From: Halorientalis marina
Lineage (GTDB): Archaea > Halobacteriota > Halobacteria > Halobacteriales > Haloarculaceae
Direction of reading: 5' to 3'
Assembly (NCBI RefSeq): GCF_023028345.1
Contig: NZ_CP095487.1
Location: 3,534,001-3,598,000 of the forward strand
DNA length: 64,000 nt
In this document: positions 1 through 7,581 of the stretch, one piece after another
Position numbering within the stretch: position 1 is the first letter of the stretch
Layout: every line of letters begins with the position of its first letter
Notes under the pieces: generated by a model
Told to the model about the DNA's origin: nothing
The model's input: the letters and a program-made list of their open reading frames with translations, nothing else
Databases searched by the model: none
Position numbers and translations under genes: made by a program

Positions 1-834
1 GATGGGCGTCAGCGTCGACTCCGTGACCGATTCCTGGACCGCCAGGTTCTCCGGGGGGACGGGGTCTTCGAGCCACCACACGTCGTACTCCTCGATGGCG
101 GCCGCGAGCCGCTTGGCCGAGCTCGCGGAGAACGTCCAGTGGCAGTCGAAGGCCACGTCCGCGCGGTCCCGCACGCGTTCGGTGACGCGCTCGACGATCT
201 CGGCCTTGTGTCGGATCTCGCCGGGCCGGAGGTGGCGGTTCGCGCGGTCCTTCTCGTGGCCGGAGGGGACGTCGAGGTCGAACTTCAGGGCGTCGTAGCC
301 GAGTTCCTCGACGACGCGTTCGGCCTCGTCCGCGCAGGCTTCGGGGTCGGCCTCGGCCTCGGTGTGACAGTCGCAGTAGACGCGCATCTCGTCGCGGTAC
401 TTCCCGCCGAGCAGCTGGTAGGCGGGGACCTCGAGCAGTTTGCCCGCGAGGTCGTGGAGCGCGACCTCGATGCCGGAGATGGCGGTGACGGTGACGCCCT
501 CCACCGAACCCTCGCCGGACATCTTCTGGATCAGGTGTTCGTAGAGCCGGTCGATGTCGAGCGGGTTCTCGCCGACGACGAACGGCGTCATCCGCTCGAT
601 GAGTTCGGGGACCCCCGCACCCCAGTAGGCCTCGCCGGTACCGACCACGCCGGCGTCGGTGTAGACCCGCACGAGCGTCCACGGGAAGTTCCCGTCGACC
701 ATCGTCGTCTGCACGTCCGTGATCTCGACGTCGCGGGGCCCGCGGTCCGCCCCGAGTCCCATCGCCGACGACGACAGATCGCGCATCGTGTACTCCGCGT
801 TCGGGTCCGTCAACCCCGCGTAGTCCCTGCTCAT
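1..834 (-). CDS. Enolase-superfamily (mandelate racemase / sugar-acid dehydratase) protein, 3' end cut by the window
   Basis: This is a member of the enolase superfamily, mandelate racemase/muconate lactonizing branch. Such enzymes abstract the proton alpha to a carboxylate, most often dehydrating a sugar acid with Mg2+. The visible 278 residues give the N-terminal capping domain (about 35-150) and the start of the barrel. ALKFDLD near 183-188 is in the position of the catalytic lysine strand. D230-C-H232 and E256 in WWLEDPVP look like metal ligands; a D-x-H signature is typical of galactonate/mannonate dehydratase-type members. The C-terminal third lies outside the window. The ATG at 834 is supported by a TATA-like GTTTTAG centred near 861, 27 nt upstream, suggesting a leaderless mRNA. 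The family is clear; the substrate is inference, and xylonate, gluconate or galactonate are all possible. Confidence 0.85.
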   Translation of the reverse strand, partial: MSRDYAGLTDPNAEYTMRDLSSSAMGLGADRGPRDVEITDVQTTMVDGNFPWTLVRVYTDAGVVGTGEAYWGAGVPELIERMTPFVVGENPLDIDRLYEHLIQKMSGEGSVEGVTVTAISGIEVALHDLAGKLLEVPAYQLLGGKYRDEMRVYCDCHTEAEADPEACADEAERVVEELGYDALKFDLDVPSGHEKDRANRHLRPGEIRHKAEIVERVTERVRDRADVAFDCHWTFSASSAKRLAAAIEEYDVWWLEDPVPPENLAVQESVTESTLTPI

Positions 835-951
835 ACGCCGTCCTTGCCGTCCAGCGACTAAAACGTGAGTGTTTACTCGAATAAGAGTTGTATTTCGCCT
901 GCCGCCGCAGCGACGGCGGGCGGCCGGTGGCGCCCGGGAGGCGTCCCCCGC

Positions 952-2469
952 TCAGTAGACGGCGTCGCGGATCTCGTCGTCGAGGTCCTCGAACTGGTCG
1001 AGGTAGGCCTCGCGCTCGGCGCGCAGGTCCGCGAGTGCCTCCTCGTGGTCGTCGAGGTTCGCAGCCACGTCGAAGTCGGTCACGTCCATCCCGGGCACCT
1101 CGCCGGGGACGGTGAGGCCGGTGGCCTCGTCGTGGGTCCACTCGACGGTCCCGCGAGCGATCTCGCGCAGGAGCGTCACGGTGTCCTCGACGCCCACGTC
1201 GCGGCCGCCGACGGAGCCGGTGTTGAGGACGTAACACTCGACGTCGAGGTCGGCGATGAGGTCGCGGAAGCGGTTGCCCTCCGCGCCCTCCGGGCCGACG
1301 ATGAAGGGGTTGGTGCCGACGACGCGGATGGACTCCCCGGCCTTCGAGGGGTCGCCCGCGCTGGTCTGGACGGACTCGCCGAGCATGAACGCGACCGCAC
1401 CCTGTGCGGGGTCGAGCCTGGCGACCGGCGGCATCGCCGGGTTCCGGGTGATGAAGAAGACCTGATCCACGTCCGGGAGGTCGATCTCCTCGCCCGCGGA
1501 GGAGAGTTCGGAGCGCTGGATGACCGCGCGACCGTTCGAGGTGTGGCGGTCGGAGTCGAAATCGACCGTGCCGTCGTCGGCCACGTCGACGTTCTCCAGC
1601 ACCGCGGACTCGTCGGTCGCGGCGCCGTGGAGCTGTGGTTGCTCGCTCTCGTCGAGGCCGATGGTCTTGATGTACAGCCCCTGGCCCTCGCTGCCGGCGA
1701 CGGTGCCGTCGGGCAGGAGCGCACACACGTCGTCCTGGCGCATGGTCGCATCCTCGGGGTCGTCCAGCCGGAGGCCGTGGGCCGTCAGCGTGGACTTGCC
1801 GGTGCCCGAGAGGCCGAGGAACAGCTGGCCGACGGTGTCGAGGTCGTCCTCGCCGTCCGCGCCGCGCTGGAGGCGGACGCGCTTGCTGCCGGCGTGGAGG
1901 CCGAGTCCGCCCTGCCGTTTCGCGTCGAGCATGAACAGGCGGAGGAACGACTTCTTGGCCTCGCCGGTGTAGTCCGAGCCGAGGACGGCGGTAAAGCCCT
2001 CGTCGGGGAGGACGCGGATGGCCGTCTCGTCGGCGTCGGGCACCTGGACGGTGTAGAAGTCGGGCTCGCGGTCGCCCCGGACGGGCTCGAACAGTTTGGC
2101 CCAGGCCAGCGCGATGCGGCCGTACTCCTTCGGGACGTAGTAGCGACAGACGTACGAGGCGTCCTCGTGGCGCCCCATCTGCCGGTCGAGACAGACCATC
2201 TCGGTCTCCTCGGTCGCTGTCACGGCGTCGGCGACGTGGGCGTAGTCCGCGTCGTCGAACTCGTGGTCGACGGCGTTGCGCGTGCGGTCGGCGCTTCGCG
2301 AGCGGTAGTCGCTGACGTACGACGGGGACCCGAACTCGGTCGTCGTCTCGAAGTGACTGGAGAACTCCCGGAGCTGGTCGAGCGACGGATCGTAGATGAC
2401 GTTGTCGGCAGTCTCCGGGTCGGGCAGGGCCGACACCGGTTTCTGGACTGTCATCCCGGACTCTGACAT
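952..2469 (-). CDS. pckA: Phosphoenolpyruvate carboxykinase (ATP)
   Basis: ATP-dependent PEP carboxykinase converts oxaloacetate and ATP to PEP, CO2 and ADP, the entry step of gluconeogenesis in the cytoplasm. The 505-residue length fits the family. The kinase P-loop GLSGTGKST is at 219-227 and the metal-binding aspartates are in RQDDVCA at 244-250. A longer reading to 2523 exists, but I start at ATG 2469. A TATA-like TATTAAAT centred near 2500 lies about 31 nt upstream, so the start would sit at or just after the transcript start, and the longer reading would begin upstream of the promoter. It is transcribed alone. The neighbouring putative sugar-acid dehydratase suits a role in carbon flow between C3/C4 acids and sugars. 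Confidence 0.95.
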   Translation of the reverse strand: MSESGMTVQKPVSALPDPETADNVIYDPSLDQLREFSSHFETTTEFGSPSYVSDYRSRSADRTRNAVDHEFDDADYAHVADAVTATEETEMVCLDRQMGRHEDASYVCRYYVPKEYGRIALAWAKLFEPVRGDREPDFYTVQVPDADETAIRVLPDEGFTAVLGSDYTGEAKKSFLRLFMLDAKRQGGLGLHAGSKRVRLQRGADGEDDLDTVGQLFLGLSGTGKSTLTAHGLRLDDPEDATMRQDDVCALLPDGTVAGSEGQGLYIKTIGLDESEQPQLHGAATDESAVLENVDVADDGTVDFDSDRHTSNGRAVIQRSELSSAGEEIDLPDVDQVFFITRNPAMPPVARLDPAQGAVAFMLGESVQTSAGDPSKAGESIRVVGTNPFIVGPEGAEGNRFRDLIADLDVECYVLNTGSVGGRDVGVEDTVTLLREIARGTVEWTHDEATGLTVPGEVPGMDVTDFDVAANLDDHEEALADLRAEREAYLDQFEDLDDEIRDAVY

Positions 2470-2676
2470 CGTACCCGAACGATAGTGCAGGAGTGATTTA
2501 ATACTTTCAGAGTCGTCGCGCACTGACAGGACGTTCCGTGGGGCGTGCTAGAGCGACCCGGGCACCGCCGGACTGCGGGGGACAGCCGCGAGTATCGGGC
2601 GGGCTGGAACCGGACTCGGGTCTGTCGCCGCCGGTCCCGCCGGTCACGAGGGTGAAACCGAGCGTCACAGGGTCGC
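2470..2676. other. Intergenic region upstream of pckA
   Basis: This stretch holds the pckA TATA element (about 2496-2505, read on the minus strand). Beyond it I see no recognisable gene or RNA. Longer open frames crossing it have the arginine- and proline-rich composition of non-coding G+C-rich sequence. Confidence 0.5.
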
Positions 2677-2844
2677 TCAGGAGAGGTCGGGGACCAGCGG
2701 CGCGTCGGCCTCCGCGAGTACTTCCTCGATCCCGGCCGTGTTCTCGCGCGCCCGCCCGCCGTCGGGCTGGACGCGTCGCGTGGGCAGTTCCGGAACCATC
2801 GGGTCCATTCGTCCGTCCGCGTCAATCGGAGGCCGTTCGATCAT
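2677..2844 (-). CDS. Small conserved peptide, copy A of a tandem duplicate
   Basis: A 55-residue peptide of unrecognised family. It is about two thirds identical to the peptide encoded at 3008-3172. Both carry DADGRMDPMVPE, then PTRRVQ, then DGGR, and both end in DAPLVPDLS. I see no cysteines, signal peptide or membrane segment. I place the start at ATG 2844 because the homology begins there. An in-frame GTG at 2874, 23 nt from the TATA-like GTTTTATG (2893-2900), would add ten residues and could be a leaderless start. The conservation of two neighbouring copies on the same strand is the main evidence that it is coding. Function is unknown; a regulatory peptide or a modified-peptide precursor is conceivable but nothing nearby looks like a maturase. 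Confidence 0.65.
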   Translation of the reverse strand: MIERPPIDADGRMDPMVPELPTRRVQPDGGRARENTAGIEEVLAEADAPLVPDLS

Positions 2845-2903
2845 GTGTATCCCGGACGCGTCGTCCGTACTCACCCCTCCGGCTCGGTCCTACATAAAAC
2901 ATA

Positions 2904-2923
2904 ATGGTCGAACATGATGTTTG
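2904..2923. promoter_or_regulatory. Palindromic upstream element, copy A
   Basis: The 20-bp sequence ATGGTCGAACATGATGTTTG occurs here and again, identical, at 3215-3234. It contains the perfect palindrome AACAT-G-ATGTT (2911-2921). The palindrome centre is about 19 nt upstream of the minus-strand TATA-like element (centre near 2897) of peptide gene A. That position suits an activator site or another regulator site. The regulator is not identifiable here. Confidence 0.6.
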
Positions 2924-3007
2924 TGAGTTGCTACCACGCTGACGGGCGACTCGGTCGGCCGAAAGCGGCGGCTACCGGGCGTGAGTGCGAGAAAAGTCGG
3001 GTCTCAC

Positions 3008-3172
3008 TCAGGAGAGGTCGGGGACCAGCGGGGCGTCGACCTCGTCTACGAGTTTCGCCGCGGACGACTCGTCGCGGATGCGTCCACCGTCGGTCTGGAC
3101 GCGTCGCGTGGGCATCTCCGGAACCATCGGATCCATTCGTCCGTCGGCGTCTGTCGCAGGTCGGTCGGTCAT
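3008..3172 (-). CDS. Small conserved peptide, copy B of a tandem duplicate
   Basis: A 54-residue peptide, paralogous to 2677-2844, with the same conserved blocks DADGRMDPMVPE, PTRRVQ, DGGR and the C-terminus DAPLVPDLS. The middle (about 32-45) is variable and one residue shorter. ATG 3172 is the only in-frame start, because stop codons lie immediately upstream. A TATA-like GTTTATATTC is centred near 3207, giving a leader of roughly 10 nt. The 20-bp element at 3215-3234 sits upstream with almost the same spacing as in copy A. So the duplication, or selection, kept both the peptide and its control region. Function is unknown. Confidence 0.65.
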   Translation of the reverse strand: MTDRPATDADGRMDPMVPEMPTRRVQTDGGRIRDESSAAKLVDEVDAPLVPDLS

Positions 3173-3214
3173 CTGCTCTCACGACTACCTGTGGCACGGG
3201 CGAATATAAACTTC

Positions 3215-3234
3215 ATGGTCGAACATGATGTTTG
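3215..3234. promoter_or_regulatory. Palindromic upstream element, copy B, between divergent genes
   Basis: Exact second copy of the 20-bp element at 2904-2923, with palindrome AACATGATGTT at 3222-3232. It lies about 20 nt upstream of the TATA element of peptide B (minus strand). It also overlaps the possible start codons (3225, 3228) of the plus-strand zinc protein. A bound regulator could therefore act on both directions. This is inference from position only. Confidence 0.6.
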
Positions 3235-3527
3235 GCAGTGACTGTCACACGTGCGGCGACGGACCGAAGGCCGTGGCGGGCCAAGCGTGGGTGATGGACC
3301 TCGGGACGCCCCTGCGCCTCGGTGGAACGCACTACCTGACGGCGGTGTCGGTCGGCCGCGATCCGGACGACGAGACGGTCTGGGACTGTCCGGTCTGTGG
3401 CGGCCACGGCTACGCGGACGAGTGGCACCTCGTCGCCTCCGTCCGCGACACGGCGACCAGTCGGACGGCGACGTACCGGTACTGTGACGATGCGTGCCTC
3501 CGGGGCTGGCTCCGGACAGCGGTCTGA
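3228..3527 (+). CDS. Small cysteine-rich (zinc-binding?) protein
   Basis: A protein of about 99 residues, family not recognised. It has a CxxC near the N-terminus (CHTC), a central CPVCGGHGYADEWH and a C-terminal YCDDACL. That pattern suggests one or two zinc-binding sites of treble-clef or small CPxCG type. It diverges from peptide gene B and its N-terminus lies on the shared palindrome. The start is uncertain: tandem ATGs at 3225 and 3228 follow a TATA-like AATATAAAC by only about 20 nt, and ATG 3294 is an alternative that would drop the first CxxC. In copy A of the duplicated control region the same ATGATG is present, but the following frame does not continue as a similar protein. Confidence 0.55.
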   Translation: MFGSDCHTCGDGPKAVAGQAWVMDLGTPLRLGGTHYLTAVSVGRDPDDETVWDCPVCGGHGYADEWHLVASVRDTATSRTATYRYCDDACLRGWLRTAV

Positions 3528-3667
3528 GGACTCGACCGCGGCCGACGGTATCCCGTCTGTGGGGGCGTGGAGGCCCCGGCGCCGCCGACGGAGCGGCCGT
3601 CGGGGTCGTTCCGACGATCCGAGAACCGGCCCCCGGTATTTACTACCGTGGCGCGCAAGCGGGGGGT

Positions 3668-4885
3668 ATGCTCTCGTTCAGCGATTCCGAGACGGCAGAG
3701 AAACTCCAGTCACGCGCCCGCGACCTCATGGAGGAGGTCGTGCTGCCCAAAGAGCGTGAACTGGCCGGTGGAATGACGGTCTCCGACGGTACCGTCGCCG
3801 ACCTCCGCGAGAAAGCCCGCGAGTACGGCGTCTACGCGCCCCAGATCGAGGAGGAGTACGGCGGCATGGGCCACGACTTCCGCGACGCCCTGCCGGTCTT
3901 CGAGGAGGCCGGCCGGTCGCTTCTGGGTGCCATGACGATGCGCGTCGACGCCCCCGACGAGGGGAACATGCACCTGCTCGAACTGCAGGGCACCGAACTC
4001 CAGAAAGAGCAGTACCTCGAACCGCTCGTGAAAGGCGAGATTCGCTCGGGCTTCTCGATGACCGAGCCGATGCAGGGCGCCGGCTCCGACCCGAAGATGA
4101 TCGAGACCACCGCCGAGAAAGACGGCGACGAGTGGGTCATCGACGGCCACAAGTGGTACACCACGCAGGGCGTCGAGGCCGACGTGCTCCTCGTGTTCGC
4201 CCGCACCGACATGGACGCCCACCCCTACGAGGGCTGTTCCGTCTTCATCGTCCCGAAGGAGGCCAGCGGCGTCGAAATCGTCCGGAACATCCCCCACCTC
4301 GGCAGCGAGGTGACCGGGAAGGGCCACGCCGAAATCAAGTACAACGACGTCCGCGTGCCCGAGGAGCACCTGCTCGGCGAGGAGGGCAAGGGGTTCAAAC
4401 ACGTCCAGGAACGGCTCGGCCCCGCGCGGCTGACTCACTGTATGCGCTTCTCGGGGATGGCCGAGCGCTCGCTGAACATCGCGGAGGCGTACATGAGCGA
4501 ACGCGACGGCTTCGGCTCGAAGATGGCGGACAAACAGGGACCGCGCCACAGGATCGCCGAACACCACACGCGGCTGGCGGCCGCGCGCTCGCTCATCCGG
4601 CAGGCCGCCGACCAGATCGCCGCCGGCAACGAGGCCCGCATCGAGGTCTCGATGGCGAAGGTGTTCGCCGCGAACGTCACCCAGCAGGCCATCGACGACG
4701 CGCTCCAGTTCACGGGCGCCAACGGCATGACCAAGGACCTGCCCATCGCGGACTTCTACGAGACCGTCCGGCAGTTCCGTATCGTCGACGGCGCCGACGA
4801 GGTCCACAAACGCACCATCGCCCGTGAGGCCTTCGCCGACGTGGACGAGGCCGAACTCGAACCCGTCGTCCGCTACGAGAAGTGA
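3668..4885 (+). CDS. Acyl-CoA dehydrogenase family protein (first of two)
   Basis: FAD-dependent acyl-CoA dehydrogenase, 405 residues, which inserts an alpha-beta double bond into an acyl-CoA thioester. The sequence shows the middle-domain motif FSMTEP, the glycine-rich HKWYTTQG strand, and a C-terminal helical domain ending in the family block around TGANGMTKDLPIADFYETVR and VDGADEVHKRTIAREAF. Longer readings start as far back as 3494, but ATG 3668 lies about 25 nt after a TATA-like GTATTTACTA (near 3638-3647). The region before it lacks coding character. It is not in an obvious operon; a zinc-ribbon gene and a cyclase-type hydrolase follow on the same strand. Substrate unknown. It differs clearly from the second acyl-CoA dehydrogenase at 32703. 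Confidence 0.9.
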   Translation: MLSFSDSETAEKLQSRARDLMEEVVLPKERELAGGMTVSDGTVADLREKAREYGVYAPQIEEEYGGMGHDFRDALPVFEEAGRSLLGAMTMRVDAPDEGNMHLLELQGTELQKEQYLEPLVKGEIRSGFSMTEPMQGAGSDPKMIETTAEKDGDEWVIDGHKWYTTQGVEADVLLVFARTDMDAHPYEGCSVFIVPKEASGVEIVRNIPHLGSEVTGKGHAEIKYNDVRVPEEHLLGEEGKGFKHVQERLGPARLTHCMRFSGMAERSLNIAEAYMSERDGFGSKMADKQGPRHRIAEHHTRLAAARSLIRQAADQIAAGNEARIEVSMAKVFAANVTQQAIDDALQFTGANGMTKDLPIADFYETVRQFRIVDGADEVHKRTIAREAFADVDEAELEPVVRYEK

Positions 4886-4937
4886 GCGGCCGGCGGAGCC
4901 GGGTGATCCGCCCGGGCACGCAAAGACTATGTCCGTG

Positions 4938-4956
4938 TGCGTGTCAAAAACACGCA
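4938..4956 (+). promoter_or_regulatory. Perfect 7-bp inverted repeat ending on a start codon
   Basis: TGCGTGT, then the 5-nt loop CAAAA, then ACACGCA. The last A is the A of ATG 4956. It could be an operator, an RNA hairpin that limits initiation, or a terminator for the acyl-CoA dehydrogenase upstream. If translation started at ATG 4929 it would be coding. Confidence 0.4.
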
Positions 4957-5114
4957 TGGACCGTGAGACAGCGGCCCTGACGCGAACGCGATGTCTGAAC
5001 TGCGGGTTCGAGACCGAGCCCGACAGCGGGAAGTGGGAGACGGCGGACCATCCGACGCTGGGAACGCTCACGAAATGCCCGGAGTGTGGGAGCACGGACA
5101 CGGCGGCGCTCTGA
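4956..5114 (+). CDS. Tiny zinc-ribbon protein
   Basis: A 52-residue protein with two CxxC knuckles, C13-x2-C16 and C41-x2-C44 (CPECGSTD). This is the usual pattern of a rubredoxin-like zinc ribbon and of the many very small CPxCG-type proteins of haloarchaea. There is no other domain. An ATG at 4929 would add nine residues. I prefer 4956 because the first conserved segment follows it directly, but the perfect hairpin just before it is unusual. The gene lies 70 bp after the acyl-CoA dehydrogenase and 40 bp before the cyclase gene, so co-transcription is possible. Function unknown; such proteins are commonly regulators or metal-binding adaptors. Confidence 0.65.
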   Translation: MDRETAALTRTRCLNCGFETEPDSGKWETADHPTLGTLTKCPECGSTDTAAL

Positions 5115-5154
5115 CCCCCGGAAGTTTTCTTGCGCCGTCGCCCGGAGTTCACGT

Positions 5155-5829
5155 ATGACCAGCGAGTGGGTCGACCTCACCCAGCCCTTCGACGAGAACG
5201 CCCCTCACTCCGCGGCACTGCCGGCCCCGGAGTTCGAGACGCTCCACGACGTGGCCGAGGAGGGCGTCAACGCACAGTGGCTCGGCACCCCGACCCACGT
5301 CGGCACCCACGTCGACGCCCCCAGACACATGGTCGACGGCGGCGCGACCATCGACGACCTCCCGCTGTCGCGGTTCGCCGGCGAAGGCGTCGTCCTCGAC
5401 GTGCGCCGCGACGAACCGGAACCGATCTCCGTCACCGACATCGAGGCCGCCGAACGGGAGACGAGCGCCGCCGGCGTCCGCCCCGACGACATCGTCGTCC
5501 TCCGGACCGGCTGGGGGGACCGTTACGGAGCGGACGGCTACGAGCGGTACCCGTGGCTCGCCGACGACGTGGGCGAGTGGTTGCTGGAGCGGGGAATCAA
5601 ACTGCTCGCGGTCGACACGCCCAGCCCCGACCGACCCCGGGCGATGCGGCCCGACGGCTGGGACGCGTATCCGATCCACCGGGCACTGCTCCCCGCGGGC
5701 GTCCCCATCGCCGAACACCTCTCGATTCCGGCGGCACTGACGGGGACGCGACCGGAGGTGTTCGGCTTCCCGCTCCGGCTCCGGGGCGGCGACGGCGCGC
5801 CCGCGCGGTTCGTCGCGCGACCGGACTGA
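5155..5829 (+). CDS. Cyclase family protein (kynurenine formamidase-like metal hydrolase)
   Basis: A 224-residue member of the cyclase family (PF04199), which includes arylformamidase/kynurenine formamidase and isatin hydrolase. The metal-binding signature HxGTHxDxPxH is exact: H48, G50, T51, H52, D54, P56, H58 in THVGTHVDAPRH. The C-terminal half contains IAEHLSIPAAL, typical of the family. ATG 5155 is chosen because longer frames lie in the tail of the previous gene. No tryptophan-degradation genes are adjacent, so the substrate cannot be assigned. The Fe-type alcohol dehydrogenase follows on the same strand with its own promoter-like region. Family assignment is strong and the reaction is inferred. 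Confidence 0.85.
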   Translation: MTSEWVDLTQPFDENAPHSAALPAPEFETLHDVAEEGVNAQWLGTPTHVGTHVDAPRHMVDGGATIDDLPLSRFAGEGVVLDVRRDEPEPISVTDIEAAERETSAAGVRPDDIVVLRTGWGDRYGADGYERYPWLADDVGEWLLERGIKLLAVDTPSPDRPRAMRPDGWDAYPIHRALLPAGVPIAEHLSIPAALTGTRPEVFGFPLRLRGGDGAPARFVARPD

Positions 5830-5893
5830 GCTTCCGTCAGCGAACCGACCGATGGGGGGAACCTTTGAGTATCGGGTCGTGCGTAGGCCCCGC

Positions 5894-5980
5894 ATGGTCG
5901 AGACGACCGGAACCCCCCCGCGACAGTGCGCGCTCGAACGACGACCACGCCCCCACGGCCCGCGGGAGGTGGCGGCGTGA
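5894..5980 (+). CDS. Possible leader ORF overlapping the next gene's start
   Basis: A 28-codon frame from ATG 5894 to TGA 5980. A TATA-like TTGAGTAT (about 5866-5873) lies 20-28 nt upstream, so the ATG could be at the 5' end of a leaderless mRNA. Its stop overlaps the GTG start of the dehydrogenase in the sequence GTGA (5977-5980). A GGAGGT (5965-5970) inside this ORF is well placed for reinitiation. The peptide is rich in Pro and Arg and has no recognisable domain, so its role would be coupling rather than the product. Confidence 0.35.
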   Translation: MVETTGTPPRQCALERRPRPHGPREVAA

Positions 5981-7293
5981 GCTACGACCGCTCGGTGTCG
6001 GCCGAGCCCCACGACCCCCTGCCGGAGTCCGTCTGGGCGGTGCAGATGCCCGCCCTCCGCTTCGGCCGCGGGGCCGCCGACGAACTCGACCACCAGTTCC
6101 GCGACATGGGCGTCGAACCCGGTGCCGACGGCCTGCTCGTCACCGACGAGACGCTGGTCGACCTGGGCCACGCCGCGCGCGTCCACGAGACCCTCAGCGA
6201 GGCCGGCTTCACGATCGACCGCTACACCGACGTGGAGCGAGAACCCTCCGTCGCGGCCATCGAGGACTGCGTGTCCGTCGTCCGCGACGAGCAGGGCTCC
6301 GACGGCTACGACTTCTACGTCGGCCTCGGCGGCGGCAGCGTCATGGACACCGCGAAGGCGACCCGCGCGATCATCGCCAACGGCGGCGGCCCCCTCGATT
6401 ACATCGCGGAGCCGACCGGTGACGGCCAGCCGCTCGAAGAGAGCGGCCCGCCGCTCGTCCTCCTGCCCACGACCGCGGGGACCGGCGCCGAAATCTCGCC
6501 GCTCGCCATTCTCTCCGTCGAGGAGAAGAACATCAAGGAGGGCATCTCCAGCGACCACGTCCGGGCCGACGCCGCGGTGCTCGACCCGACGCTGACGACG
6601 ACGCTTCCGGCCGACCTCACCGCCAAGACGGCGATGGACGCGCTCGGCCACGCCATCGAGGGGTACACCACCCACTCGTACGACTCGCTCCTCCGGCCGA
6701 GCGAGGCCGCCGACCGCCCGGTCTACGGCGGCCGCACGCCCTTTACCGAGATGTTCTCGGAGAAGGCCATCCGCCTGCTCTCGGGTAGCGTCCGGCAGGC
6801 GGTCCACAACGGCGACGACCTCGAAGCCCGCTCGAACATGCTGCTCGGGGCGCTGTTCGGCGCCATCGCCGGCCTGACCGCCGGCGCGAACCTCTGTCAC
6901 GCGATGGCCTACCCCGTCGGCAACCGCTATCACACCTTCCACGGCGAGACCATCGCCGCGCTCACGCCCGCGAGCACCATCGGCTACAACGCCGGGAGCG
7001 ACCCCGACCGCTACGAGCGCATCGCCGAACTGTTCGGTATCGACACGACCGGGATGCAGGCCCACGAGGCCGCCGACGCGCTCAAGGCCGAGTACATCCA
7101 GTTACAGCAGGACCTGAACGCACTGCCCAGTGGCCTCCACGAACTCGCGGGCATCACCGAGGACGACGTGCGCCCGCTGGCCGAACAGACCGTCGAGACG
7201 CAGGCGCGGCTCCTGCGCGCGAACCCCCGCCCCGTCACCGCCGACGACGTGGAGGACGTCTTCCGGGACGCCCTGCACAACTGGGAGGCCTAG
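5977..7293 (+). CDS. Iron-containing alcohol dehydrogenase (hydroxyacid-oxoacid transhydrogenase-like)
   Basis: Group III (Fe-type) alcohol dehydrogenase, 438 residues, which reduces or oxidises alcohols, aldehydes or hydroxy acids with NAD(P). Seen: the dinucleotide loop GGGSVMDTAK (118-127), PTTAGTGAE (165-173), and metal-site histidines in DALGHAIEGY (221-230), NLCHAMAYPVG and YHTFHGE. The length and the insert around 235-260 resemble hydroxyacid-oxoacid transhydrogenase and maleylacetate reductase relatives. I start at GTG 5977 because GGAGGT lies 6 nt upstream. An in-frame GTG at 5926 would add 17 low-complexity residues. It probably needs translation coupling with the small ORF at 5894. 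The stop shares CTAG with the convergent zinc-finger gene. Substrate not assignable. Confidence 0.88.
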   Translation: MSYDRSVSAEPHDPLPESVWAVQMPALRFGRGAADELDHQFRDMGVEPGADGLLVTDETLVDLGHAARVHETLSEAGFTIDRYTDVEREPSVAAIEDCVSVVRDEQGSDGYDFYVGLGGGSVMDTAKATRAIIANGGGPLDYIAEPTGDGQPLEESGPPLVLLPTTAGTGAEISPLAILSVEEKNIKEGISSDHVRADAAVLDPTLTTTLPADLTAKTAMDALGHAIEGYTTHSYDSLLRPSEAADRPVYGGRTPFTEMFSEKAIRLLSGSVRQAVHNGDDLEARSNMLLGALFGAIAGLTAGANLCHAMAYPVGNRYHTFHGETIAALTPASTIGYNAGSDPDRYERIAELFGIDTTGMQAHEAADALKAEYIQLQQDLNALPSGLHELAGITEDDVRPLAEQTVETQARLLRANPRPVTADDVEDVFRDALHNWEA

Positions 7294-7457
7294 AACTCCA
7301 CCACGTCGAGCGCGGGGTCCTCGGCCTCGGGACACCCGAACTCCCGGTGGTACGACAGGCACGCCTCGTGGAACGACCGCCCGCAGTCCGGGCACTCGAC
7401 GAACCCACCGCGCTCGAACCGCCCGGTACATTCGTGACATTTGGTAGCGCGTGCCAT
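7290..7457 (-). CDS. Tiny RING/PHD-like binuclear zinc-finger protein
   Basis: A 55-residue protein in which eight zinc ligands can be lined up: C7, C10, C22, C25, H30, C33, H37, C42 (CHEC, CPDCGRSFHEAC, YHREFGC). This C4HCHC order resembles the prokaryotic RING-type fingers and PHD/RING folds. The remainder is a short acidic tail. ATG 7457 lies about 31 nt after a TATA-like GCTTTTAC on the minus strand (near 7484-7492), suggesting a leaderless mRNA. It converges on the alcohol dehydrogenase, and the two stop codons overlap in CTAG (7290-7293). Whether it acts in ubiquitin-like (SAMP) chemistry, in protein interaction or in nucleic acid binding cannot be read from the sequence. Confidence 0.75.
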   Translation of the reverse strand: MARATKCHECTGRFERGGFVECPDCGRSFHEACLSYHREFGCPEAEDPALDVVEF

Positions 7458-7581
7458 AGATGTAGAGTTCGTCGGTTGGGCGGTAAAAGCGTTTCGCGGC
7501 CGGCAGCGAAGCCGCACCGACGGCGGTGGCAAGTGATGGGCAAAAGAGAGAAACGGCGGCGAAGCGGGTCGTAGTCGGGGA

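Noticed and set aside
865-2466. Long plus-strand frame of over 500 codons opposite pckA
   Set aside because: It is the antisense shadow of PEP carboxykinase. In this G+C-rich genome such shadow frames are long, lack motifs and have abnormal composition.
2914-3228. A 104-codon plus-strand frame starting on palindrome copy A
   Set aside because: Only its first few codons resemble the zinc protein at 3228. The rest is antisense to peptide gene B with Arg-rich composition.
4132-4827. A 231-codon frame inside the acyl-CoA dehydrogenase in another frame
   Set aside because: Shadow of the dehydrogenase, Arg/His/Gly-rich and without motifs.
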